DNA of 64,000 bases, from contig JAQRGA010000118.1 of NCBI GenBank assembly GCA_029237695.1, positions 1 to 64,000 on the forward strand, in the 5' to 3' direction. The translations under genes were made by a program, and so were the position numbers. Under the pieces are notes generated by a model. That model was not told where the DNA came from. It searched no databases and saw only the letters and a list, made by a program, of their open reading frames with translations. Below, in pieces: positions 54,571 through 64,000 of the stretch. The DNA is from Conchocele bisecta (lineage: Eukaryota > Mollusca > Bivalvia > Lucinida > Thyasiridae). The stretch's first letter is position 1. Every line of letters begins with the position of its first letter.

Positions 54571-55370
54571 GCTTGTTCTTGTTAAAATGGGCCACTAAAA
54601 AAAACAAAAAAACTAAGCCATGATGCGTGCGATTCAACACGAGCTAAATACTTACGGAAATTACCTACGAAAGCAAAATCCCACAAGTACCTGGCGACGA
54701 GTGACCGTTATATCTTCCGGATCAACTAAAATATGCACAAAGAGAACATATATTTATTTAATATAGTTTCTGGTGACCCACAAGATATTACCGAGGGGCA
54801 CTAGTGGGGGGGGGGGGGGGGGGGGTGGGGGAAGGGGGGGGGACACCAACACCATTGTATATGTTATGCCTGTATACACACATCCTTGAAAGTCTTTCAT
54901 AACTTCATTAACATTACCTATGCGTAATACAAACAAAAATCAGCGGCTGCTTGCCAATCACAGAAAAAAACAACAACAACAAAAATCTGTTTCACAAATT
55001 CACATCACAAAACACCCGAATAAACGGAACAATTGCAAACTTCCAAAAATATAACCTACACAAAAGCAGTAGCGAACATTCATAATGATATATATTAAAT
55101 ATTTGTTAACTGTTGTCCATTATTTAATTTAAAATACCACAAGTTTACCGACAACAAAATTGCCCTCGTGGCTTCCACGCTGGTGTGTTATTGGAAAGGA
55201 AGAACGACTCAAAAATCCGTGACAATAAAATAGTTGGCCCTCATGAAAAAACCGAACGACTCAAAAAAAAAACTTAACAATATATTGACCCCATTGTAAC
55301 CGACTTTAACCTAAAAAAAGCTTAAAGTGTTATTATGGCATACATGTTCATCGTGTAGTGATAAATGTCT
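54571..55370. other. no supported gene; long G-run
   Basis: A near-pure G tract at 54,804-54,843 and AT-rich sequence; no exon or element recognised. Confidence 0.4.
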
Positions 55371-55374
55371 ATGG

Positions 55375-56110
55375 CAAGCCAAATGCACAATAATTCCTTA
55401 AACCATGGTTTGGAGCTCAAACCCTAGTTTAGGCTCCTCAAACCCTAGTTTGGGCTTAAACTGCCATTAGAGATCCCAAATGGTAGTTTTCTTAAACCCT
55501 GGTTTGAGCAATTATTGTGCACTTGGCGTCAGAAACCACCGTTTGGACGCTCAAACTATGGTTTCTGATAACTTAGACCACGGTTTGAGCTCAAACTCCA
55601 GTTTAGACTGCCCAAACCCTAGTTTAGTCTCGCCAAATGCACAATAATTCCCTAAACCCCAGTTTGAGCAATTGTTGTGATTTTGGCCAGAAACTGCCGT
55701 TTGAGGACGCAATCAAATAAAAAGCCTAAACCCTAGTTTGGACCCAAACCACAGTTTAAGAAAAAAACTGCCAATCGTGATCCCAAACGGTAGTTTTCTT
55801 AAACCCTGGTTTGAGCAATTATTGTGCACTTGGCGGCAGAAACCACCGTTTGGACGCTCAAACTAGGGTTTCTGATAGCCTAAACCACGGTTTGAGCTCA
55901 AACCCCAGTTTAGACTGCCCAAACCCTAGTACCCTATTTAGGCTCGCCAAATGCACAACAATTCATTAAACCCCAGTTTGAGATCCTAAACCATGGTTTA
56001 GGCTCCCAAACCCCAGTTTGAGCAATTAATGTGCATTTGGCCAGAAACTGTCGTTTGAGGTCGTAATCGGTAGTTAATTTACTAAATCGGCCTAAACGGT
56101 GGTTTCTGTT
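55375..56110. repeat. degenerate array of AAACC...GGTTT palindromes
   Basis: More than 25 sites of the form AAAC(C)-N-GTTT (AAACCATGGTTT at 55,402, then AAACCCTAGTTT, AAACCACGGTTT, AAACCCCAGTTT), in two larger copies of roughly 310-320 bp, each containing GCAATTATTGTGCACTTGGC and AGAAACCACCGTTTGGACGC. Confidence 0.8.
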
Positions 56111-56275
56111 ACCCGTCACACCCCGAGTTACGATTGGTTAAAGTGATCACAAAGCCTGGTTATCATTGGCTGATCGCTTAAAATATTTTTTGGGCATCCG
56201 TCACACCCCGAGTTACGATTGGTTCATCGATCTCAAAGCCTAGTTGTTACCATTGGATGATCGATTTAGCCTACG
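56110..56275. repeat. 82-bp tandem pair
   Basis: GTCACACCCCGAGTTACGAT followed by TGGTT recurs at 56,114 and 56,198, each with AAAGCCT.GTT and TGATCG. Confidence 0.8.
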
Positions 56276-56589
56276 GTTATCGGAGGCATGGAAATGCACG
56301 GCATCACTGAATGGCGTAATGATCGATTATTTGGATAAAGGTGAAAATACGGCGTAATGGGGGAAAGAAAATCGGCGTAATTATCAGAGAGAGGTGAATG
56401 CACATCCATCCATCCATCTTTTATTTTCTTTATTGATTTAAAATACTGACCCAAAACCATTTGCGTATAGTACACGGGATATGTGTAATGTGATATGTGG
56501 CTCTTACTATTATTTGACCAGAAACACATATTACTTATGTCTCTGATGTGACATATAACATAATAATCCAAATAATTAATTGATTTGAA

Positions 56590-57545
56590 TTTCAAGTTAT
56601 CAGTTCTACTTATTTTTGCTGACCGACAAAATTAAATAGGAATAGAGCTGAATTAACTTCAATTTCATGTTAGCATTACCAAAAATTACTTGCTTTTGCT
56701 TAATTTAACTTGCAAAATCTCCTACCATACCGACCGATCATAATATTGAAGCCACCTGAATTTATAGCATAATTAATTGAAGTAACGTGAAGTTACAATT
56801 CATAAAAATTACTTATTTTTTTTTTGCTGACCAACAAAAAAATTAGCTTCCGAAATCTTATATCATACCGACGGAGAATAATTAAATTGGAATACAGCTG
56901 AATAATAATTGAATTAACTTGAAGTTCAAGTTAGCATTCCTAAAAATTATTTATTTTACCAGACCGCCAAGTAATTCAACTCGCGATATCTCATATCATA
57001 CCGACCGATGTTAATTAAATGTGTATACACCTGAACTTATAGCATAATTAATTGAATGAGCTTGAAGTTCAAGTTAGCATTCCTAAAAATTACTTATTTT
57101 CGCTGACCACAAAAAAAATTAACTTGCGATATGGCAGAAAATGGAGCTCTGAAAATCTCATTACATACCGACCGAGCATAAATAAATTTGATTACAGCTG
57201 AATTTATACCATATGAATTGAATTATCTTGAATTTCAATTTAGCAGTCCCAAAAATTACTCATTTTTACTGACCGCCAAAACATTTAACTTGCGAAATCT
57301 AATATCATGCAGACCGAGCATAACTACATTTGAATACAGCTGAATGATTAATTGAAATCATTTGAATTTCAAATTAGTATTTCTAAAAATTACTTATTTT
57401 TGCAAAAAGGATTTAACTTGCAATATCTCATATCATGCCGACCAAGGATAATTAAATGTGTATACACCTGAAATTATAGAATAATTCATTGAATTAGCTT
57501 GAAGTTCAAGTTAGCATTCCTCAAAATTACTTATTTTTCATATTC
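56590..57545. repeat. AT-rich 160-190-bp tandem repeat, about six copies
   Basis: Units share GAAGTTCAAGTTAGCATTCC, TAAAAATTACTTATTTT, and ATCTCATATCATACCGACCG. Diverged 10-20% from each other. Confidence 0.85.
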
Positions 57546-58510
57546 GTTTCAAAATATATATTTACGTTGTAGGGTGTGAATGTGCTGGACGAATTATTTC
57601 CCCAATATTAAATGTTGTGTGCTCCCTTTTGGCGGCCGGCGACCCACATGTAAACATGTTTGAATAGTAAGTTCAAATAATCTGTATGTATTGTATTGAT
57701 GCCAACATGCATTTATTAACATTACTGTCTCACGTATTGAAAGCCATGCATAACACGCGTATGGATAATAGCTCGTGCAATAGTATCATTATGTTCTTCA
57801 CACAGGCGGTATTTAAAACTTGTATCTAGATGCAGAGTATTCGAATTGTATACCCTCAGCTTTCGATTTCGTATCCTGAGAGTAACAACATATTCGGAAT
57901 CTACATTCATTATGCACCATCTGCCATCTATTTCCGACCGAGGTCGGAGGTGGAAACGAAATGGCATGTGTGTAGACTACTGATACATGTACTGCTTAAA
58001 CTGCCAGCAACATATCATCCTGAATACACATATCTATAATTATACTATGTAGGTAGACCATGTACATTTATGTTTAAGATGTCCACTGGGTGGAACATGT
58101 TCTTGAGAGAAGACAATATAAGAATGTTGTCCTCCCAAAGATATAAAATCGTAATTACACATAAAACATATATATCCAAACCAATGTTTATGTTTTCAGA
58201 TATTTGAATTAAGTTCACCGTTACATGGTCAGCTAGTCGTTATATTTATACATTTGAATAGTAATTTATCTTGAGTAGCCATTGTGTCATTTTATGGTGT
58301 TGTATTGTATTTACCTCATGTTGTCATAACTATGTGACCTGAGTGAATAAACGAATAATAATAATAAAAAAAATCCTCCACAATGGATGTTATCTAAATG
58401 GCGGAGTAGTGGTGGTCAATTACAATGAACTAATTACTAATTATATGTATTACAATCATACTGATGTCGCTTTTACTCACACCAATAACTTCCCCTCCCA
58501 ATAACTTTCT
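57546..58510. other. unassigned; possible transposon 3' tail
   Basis: A GTGAATAAACGAATAATAAT stretch followed by A-rich sequence at 58,343-58,375 looks like a non-LTR retrotransposon or mRNA 3' tail. An 81-codon - strand frame at 57,722-57,967 is unrecognised. Confidence 0.35.
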
Positions 58511-58514
58511 CTCC

Positions 58515-58615
58515 ACATCATGAGCTGTTTGCACGCTCCGTCCATTCAATGTTACTTACACTAATAACTTGCCATCCCGAATGGACGGAGTGTGCACACA
58601 GCTCATGATGTTGAG
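58515..58615. repeat. inverted repeat with 35-bp loop
   Basis: CATCATGAGCTGTTTGCACG plus CTCCGTCCATTC pairs with GAATGGACGGAG plus TGTGCACACAGCTCATGATG. Confidence 0.85.
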
Positions 58616-58889
58616 ATTTAAAATTGACCGTCTAACTCCCGCACTCGTGAATTAAGTTTCTAAACCAAGCTCCAAAGGCGTGAACTGCAGTTACGACGAA
58701 CTGAATTGGGATCAGTTATTAGTCTAACCCAAGTATAATTCCCGCCACTGTGCGTATTTTCCCATGTAGGCTATGCTCCACCCCCTACCACCATGCCCCA
58801 TCGTACTTCATACAGTATTTCCGAGCCGAACACATTTGCCTGCGCCCGATGGAAGGAATAAATTGATCTGCGCAGAACAGATGCGTCGG

Positions 58890-59200
58890 TTTGGTGCTGG
58901 ACGTTTCGGACCACTGACGTCTCGGACCGTGGACGCATGGACCACGCACTTTTCGGCCCACGGAAGCCTCATACTGTATACGTGTTGGACCACGGACATT
59001 TCGGAACACGAGCATTTCGGACCAATGACTCGGAAGGTTCGGACCACGGACGTATCGGACCTGTTACGTTTCGGACCATATATGTTTTGGCCCAGTGACG
59101 TTTCAGACCATGTACGTGTCTGGCCACGGACTTTTCGGACCATACACGGTTCGATCCACTGACGTTTCAGACCATGTACGGTTCAGACCCCACGGTCATT
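58890..59200. repeat. degenerate 21-bp repeat
   Basis: About 14 units of CGGACCACGGACGTTTCGGA type, with drift of ACG/TAC positions. It ends about 40 bp before the exon at 59,240, so lies in the intron or promoter of host gene 2. It leaves all three frames nearly stop-free. Confidence 0.85.
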
Positions 59201-59239
59201 TCAAACATTTAACATGAATTTCCTATATTCCTCCTCCAG

Positions 59240-59443
59240 GACAGACTTACACATTCATCGAAACCGCTACGGATTGGTCGTCTGCCGGAAACGTCTGCTC
59301 GCTAACCACGCCCATCATTCGGTACTCTTCGGTCCACGACAAATCGTTCTGGTTCCCGATCGACAACGAAAGTCTGCCAAATATAACGGGCAAGAACGTG
59401 TGGGTGGGCTACTTTGCCAGCAACCATGTTTTTCAATATGAAG
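59240..59443 (+). CDS. host gene 2, exon of a C-type-lectin-like domain
   Basis: A 204-nt exon between acceptor CTCCTCCAG (59,231-59,239) and donor GTAATT (59,444), symmetric phase 1-1. The correct frame encodes TFIETATDWSSAGNVCSL, IIRYSSVHDKSFWFPIDNES and NVWVGYFASNHVFQYE. The W-x2-A-x3-C, FW and WVG spacing is that of the C-type lectin fold (the glycine-rich WVG core is present; the EPN/QPD sugar-binding triad is not evident). Extracellular. The next exon at 63,420 continues in phase. An alternative frame starting at 59,214 is a shadow. Upstream exons are not identified in this window. Confidence 0.75.
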
Positions 59444-59667
59444 GTAATTTAGTTCATGTATAGTAAGATGTTACATGTGAGTATATGTACATTTGTGTAA
59501 TACATGTATGTAAATGTATACACGTGACCGGCCTTGACAAAAATGTCATTGAGTGTGCGAACAGTGAAGCACCAGTAGACTATTTCACGGACAATGCAAA
59601 GTATACTTTTCTAGCAAAGTATACTTTGAGGAAGAAATTTTCTATTTTAGGATAAATTTATTAATTT

Positions 59668-59745
59668 GTATTATACTTAATTTATTACATTATCACAGCC
59701 AATTTGGCTGTGATAATGTAATAAATTCAGTATAATAATTCTGCA
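59668..59745. repeat. hairpin
   Basis: TACTTAATTTATTACATTAT plus CACAGCCAAATT, and its complement; near-perfect stem of about 33 bp. Confidence 0.85.
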
Positions 59746-60349
59746 TATTTTTAATCCTCAAATATATGCAGTCGTTAGTTCTATATGAAATAATGCATTT
59801 CGGGGAAAATAAATGATTACTCCCTCAAAGTATACTTTCCTAGATAAATATGCTTTGCAATTTTGATGAAATCGGCTACTGATCTGGTGGACACTCCGAA
59901 CGTATGGCCCTATGTTGATCCGCGCCATGATGTAATGTTTCCTTCTGGATTAATACAAATATGTATGGTTAGGCCAGAAAACAAGGACACGTTTAGCGCT
60001 TAAAAGTTAGAAAACTTGGCACATTCAGTGCGTGAAACGATATTTAATATATTGGTTGAATAATCATAAAAAGTTATTTGGAGTTTAACATTTCAGTTGA
60101 ATAATGATATGCCTGTAATGGTGTCCGAGCAAATGATAATTATGTAATAAAAATGCAAACAAACAATTTTCTTTTTTTGGCAGCTAGGAAACACCAATTT
60201 CTGGTATCACGTCATAAAACTGGGCATGGCACAGCGCTATTCTAATACAGACAGGGTGAAATACTGTGCCATAAAAGTGGGCAAGGACGTACTTTGTGTA
60301 TACGTTTGTGTGTACATAGTCCTGTGAAAACGTTGCTGTAGTGTGACCT

Positions 60350-60560
60350 AGCTTCGATTCGACTCGATTCGGCTTATATTTAAGGGTGGGAATTGGCTCG
60401 AACACCTTCTATACCCGGGATATATAGCCCAGTAAAGAAGCAGGCCGATGGTCGTCGGTCTCGTTGATATTTCCGAATTTTGATAAATGTTGCATTTATT
60501 CAGGCTTCAAAAATGTGAGCCAAATATAGAAGAATCTATGCAGGTATGGTAACCTATAAT
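60350..60560 (+). repeat. dispersed 200-bp repeat, direct copy
   Basis: Counterpart of 45,950-46,150: TATTTAAGGGTGGGAATTGG, AAGCAGGCCGATGGTCGTCG and GCAGGTATGGTAACCTATA. Confidence 0.75.
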
Positions 60561-60764
60561 TTGATGCCTCCTATAGCACCAATCAACTTATCGGTGTGTG
60601 ATATAGTATGGCTGGGTATTGATTAGATATGATTAAGGGGACCATTTGTGACCTAACTACACGTCTTCAGCTTTATAGGCTTTATGCTGCACTGTGTTGC
60701 TACGCCACAGTCAACGGTATACTTTGCTGAATAACATTTCCATTTCGTGCACGGAGATACAATG

Positions 60765-60970
60765 GAACTTCTCTAAACCGGACACCCTGGGAGGTCACCA
60801 GGGTGTCCGGTTTAGAGAGGTTCCAATGTATTTAGCACGCGATCACTAATTGTTGTCATTTTCAGTCGTGAACAGACAGAACTATGAAATAAATTACATT
60901 TAAACCCATCTAAATGAAACACAATGGGGTCTCCAAGGTGTCCGGTTTAGATGTGTTCAACTGTATAGCA
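60765..60970. repeat. CTCTCTAAACCGGACACC foldback copies
   Basis: ATGGAACTTCTCTAAACCGG / CCGGTTTAGAGAGGTTCCAT at 60,762-60,830, and a second diverged half-site at 60,905-60,963. Confidence 0.8.
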
Positions 60971-61184
60971 ATAATCTGCAGTGCATTGCAATATATTAGG
61001 CGATAACGATATAGATCGGTTGACTGTTTCCTGAGAGTCCGTTGTCTCGAGGCGGTCCGAGTACAGCCCATTAACAAGAGTGCCGTAAGTCACAAAATAC
61101 GCCAGTCGAATATAGGCCAGACAGCGAAGATGCTGAAATGTGAAGCTGTCACCATGGCAAGAAACATTAATGAGAATTTGAAAC

Positions 61185-63355
61185 TGTATAGCATTATTTC
61201 TTCATCTCGAAGACGTGTGTATATTTTCAGATCGATCGACTGAACGGATTCAGAGGAGTTGTGTACACAAACTCTGTACCCTACATAGAATTGTATACAC
61301 AAATGTAGAACAAATGGCTAAGTTAAAAAGGTGATATTTGTGTTAACACATATTTTTTCAGCATAAAATCATTAAGGTGCACATCTTCAGTATGTGTACA
61401 AGACGTGTGTATAGTTTCAGATCGATGGACTGAACGGTTTCGGAGGAGTTGTGTACACAATCTCTGTACCGTATATATGATTGTATTGAAAACATGTAGA
61501 AAAAATGCCTAAGTTAAAAAGGGGATATTTTATTAAAACATATGTATTCGGCATACAAACACGAAGGTGCACATCTTCAATATGTGTAGAAGACGTGTGT
61601 ATTGTTTCAGATCGATGGACTGAACGGTTTCGGAGGAGTTGTGTACACAAACTATGTACCGTATATATAATTGTATAGAAAAATGTAGAAAAAAATGGCT
61701 ACGTTAAAAAGGCGATATTTTTGTTAACAAATAGTGTTTCGGCTTAAAACACCAAGGTGCACATCTTCAATATGTGTAGAAGACGTGTGTATAGTTTGAG
61801 ATCGATCGACTGAAATGTTTCGGAGGAGTTGTGTACACAATCTCTGTACCGTATATATGATTGTATTGAAAACATGTAGAAAAAATGCCTAAGTTAAAAA
61901 GGGGATATTTTTATTAAAACATATGTATTCGGCATACAAACACCAAGGTGCACATCTTCAATATGTGTAGAAGACGTGTGTATAGTTTGAGATCGATCGA
62001 CTGAACGGTTTCGGAGGAGTTGTGTACACAAACTATGTACCGTATATATAATTGTATAGAAAAATGTAGAAAAAAATGGCTACGTTAAAAAGGCGATATT
62101 TTTGTTAACAAATAGTGTTTCGGCTTAAAACACCAAGGTGCACATCTTCAATATGTGTAGAAGACGTGTGTATAGTTTGAGATCGATCGACTGAAATGTT
62201 TCAGAGGAGTTGTGTACACAATCTCTGTATCGTATATATAATTGTATTGAAAAATGTAGAAGAAATGCCTAAGTTAAAAAGGGGATATTTTTATTAGAAC
62301 ATATTTATTCGGCATACAAACACCAAGGTGCACATCTTCGATATGTGTAGAAGACGTGTGTATAGTTTCAGATCGATGGACTGAACGGTTTCGGAGGAGT
62401 TGTGTACACAATCTCTGTACCGTATATATGATTGCATTGAAAACATGTAGAAAGAATGCCTAAGTTAAAAAGGGGATATTTTTATTAAAACATATTTATT
62501 CGGCATACAAACACCAAGGTGCACATCTTCAATATGTGTAGAAGACGTGTGTATAGTTTCAGATCGATGGACTGAACGGTTTCGGAGGAGTTGTGTACAC
62601 AATCTCTGTACCGTATATATGATTGTATTGAAAACATGCAGAAAAAATGGCTAAGTTAAAAAGGCGATATTTTTGTTAACAAATAGTGTTTCGGCTTAAA
62701 ACACCAAGGTGCACATCTTCAATATGTGTAGAAGACGTGTGTATAGTTTGAGATCGATCGACTGAAATTTTTCAGAGGAGTTGTGTACACAAACTCTGTA
62801 TCGTATATATAATTGTATTGAAAAATGTAGAAAAAATGCCTAAGTTAAAAAGGGGATATTTTTATTAAAACATATGTATTCGGCATACAAACACGAAGGT
62901 GCACATCTTCAATATGTGTAGAAGACGTGTGTATAGTTTCAGATCGATGGACTGAACGGTTTCGGAGGAGTTGTGTACACAATCTCTGTACCGTATATGT
63001 GATTGTATTGAAAACATGTAGAAAGAATGCCTAAGTTAAAAAGGGGATATTTTTATTAAAACATATTTATTCGGCATACAAACACCAAGGTGCACATCTT
63101 CAATATGTGTAGAAGACGTGTGTATAGTTTCAGATCGATGGACTGAACGGTTTCGGAGGAGTTGTGTACACAATCTCTGTACCGTATATATGATTGTATT
63201 GCAAACATGTAGAAAAAATGGCAAAGTTAAAAAGGCGATATTTTTGTAGAATATTTTTTCGGCATAAAAACACCAAGGTGCACATTTTCAATATATGTAG
63301 AAGACATGTGTATAGTTTCAGATCGATCGACTGAACGATTTCGGAGGAGTTGTGT
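61185..63355. repeat. 190-bp satellite, about 11 copies with two subtypes
   Basis: GAACGGTTTCGGAGGAGTTG recurs every 190 bp from about 61,435. Subtype 1 has GGGGATATTTTTATTAAAAC and ATTCGGCATACAAACACC; subtype 2 has GGCGATATTTTTGTTAACAA and GTTTCGGCTTAAAACACC. They alternate in part of the array, giving a dimeric higher-order pattern. Confidence 0.93.
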
Positions 63356-63419
63356 CGATTTAGCGCCATATTTAACGAGCGCGGTCCAAACTGCACATGC
63401 ATAATCTCTCATTATATAG

Positions 63420-63529
63420 GTTGTTTGAAGGTGTCGGATGTTAGTGAGGGACACGTGACGAGTTACCGTGTAGGGATCCGACCCGGGGCGTGCTTCAGCG
63501 CATGTAACAGAACCAAGCTGTTTGGAATG
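63420..63529 (+). CDS. host gene 2, Cys-rich WSC-like exon (3' end uncertain)
   Basis: Acceptor ATTATATAG precedes 63,420. With one base carried from the exon ending at 59,443, the frame reads CLKVSDVSEGHVTSYRVGIR and PGACFSACNRTKLFG. The C-x18-30-C-x3-C spacing and the final LFG resemble WSC-type carbohydrate-binding modules, which often accompany lectin domains in molluscan proteins. A donor GTATGG lies at 63,530; alternatively the frame stays open to TGA near 63,646. The in-phase join supports a real exon, but the donor is weak. Confidence 0.6.
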
Positions 63530-63734
63530 GTATGGCTCCTCTCTTATAATACAATACTACATTTAGAAAGGCGTCTCCATTGTCACTGGTGCGGCAGTCC
63601 GCACCGGCGTAAATGTTTCACGTCGACAAATGCACCGGTTTTCTGACGAGATGCCACTCACCTGTAATGAGAGCTATCGCATAACAAAAAAGTCACCCTC
63701 CCCAAAAAAAATGTTTTCATCAAATTCCATCAAA

Positions 63735-64000
63735 TATTGATTTGATTGCGAAAAACAGGATTTTCATATGGGAATTTAACATGGGGAGTCAATTTCCAAT
63801 TTTTTTCGTTTTTTGATCCTGAAATGTTTTGGAAATTTACTCCAAAACCTTGCGAGATAGCTTGACAATGATGTAACTAAGAAAACAAAAGTCAGATTTT
63901 GAAATCGGTCCACAAATAAAAAAAAATATTTTTCAAAAATCTATTTTTAGCCCCCATGTTAAATTCCCATAGGAAAATCGTTTTTTCGCAATAAAATCAT
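63735..64000. repeat. foldback repeat at window edge
   Basis: GATTGCGAAAAACAGGATTT, CATATGGGAATTTAACATGG and CCATGTTAAATTCCCATAGG, AAAATCGTTTTTTCGCAATA are inverted arms around an AT-rich centre. Confidence 0.8.

Larger units (their letters stand above)
59444..63419 (+). other. intron of host gene 2, filled by repeats
   Basis: About 4 kb. Contains a hairpin at 59,668-59,745, the dispersed 200-bp repeat (60,350-60,560), foldback copies (60,765-60,965) and a 190-bp satellite (61,185-63,355). Ends at acceptor ATTATATAG. Confidence 0.6.

Noticed and set aside
54754..54936. 60-codon ORF with a poly-proline stretch
   Set aside because: Translation of the G-rich homopolymer at 54,804-54,843.
58773..59162. 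129-codon ORF and two antisense ORFs with RTTDVS/SETS repeats
   Set aside because: Produced by the degenerate 21-bp repeat CGGACCACGGACGTTT; all frames are open.

Overview
This is eukaryotic, probably molluscan (bivalve-like), genomic DNA. It is AT-rich with sparse coding. Two host genes show short exons with clean splice signals, and the rest is dominated by foldback elements, TTAA-flanked MITEs and long satellite arrays. The bivalve guess is an inference from the style of the repeats and exons; no rRNA or marker gene is present to confirm it.

Layout. 1-1262: 73-bp satellite. 1556-5855: the last three coding exons of a host membrane-protein gene on the + strand. 5.9-28.1 kb: a repeat graveyard of foldback elements, TTAA MITEs, an 83-bp array with 500-bp higher-order structure (13.2-14.8 kb) and a 43-bp satellite (18.2-21.6 kb). 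28,141-45,717: a candidate 4.7-kb ORF-free transposon with inverted ends, into which a 12.9-kb Maverick/Polinton-type virus-like element (29,308-42,202) is inserted. 46-59 kb: more repeats, a 33-bp satellite (48.4-49.7 kb), and the remains of a DIRS-like tyrosine-recombinase retrotransposon on the - strand (52.1-53.7 kb). 59,240-63,529: two exons of a second host gene (C-type-lectin-like, then a Cys-rich WSC-like module), whose intron is filled by a 190-bp satellite. 63.74-64.0 kb: a foldback repeat.

The Polinton is the most informative part. It has terminal inverted repeats starting AGTAGTATA, a TGTTT(A) target duplication, a protein-primed family B DNA polymerase, an A32/FtsK-like packaging ATPase, a double-jelly-roll major capsid protein, a penton-like minor capsid protein, several small membrane proteins, two coiled-coil/membrane proteins, a SAP-like and a Cys-rich zinc protein. 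These would act together in virion assembly and DNA replication. The copy is decayed: polymerase, capsid, penton and several others carry frameshifts or in-frame stops, the polymerase lacks its C-terminal catalytic part, and no integrase or adenain-type protease was found. Only the ATPase, the SAP-like protein and the Cys-rich protein look fully open.

The least explained feature is a six-copy palindromic sequence (core CCAATCGCGATTGG and close variants) found only inside the Polinton, lying in reading frame at the termini of at least four unrelated proteins, with one pair forming a 28-bp inverted repeat at a junction of convergent genes.
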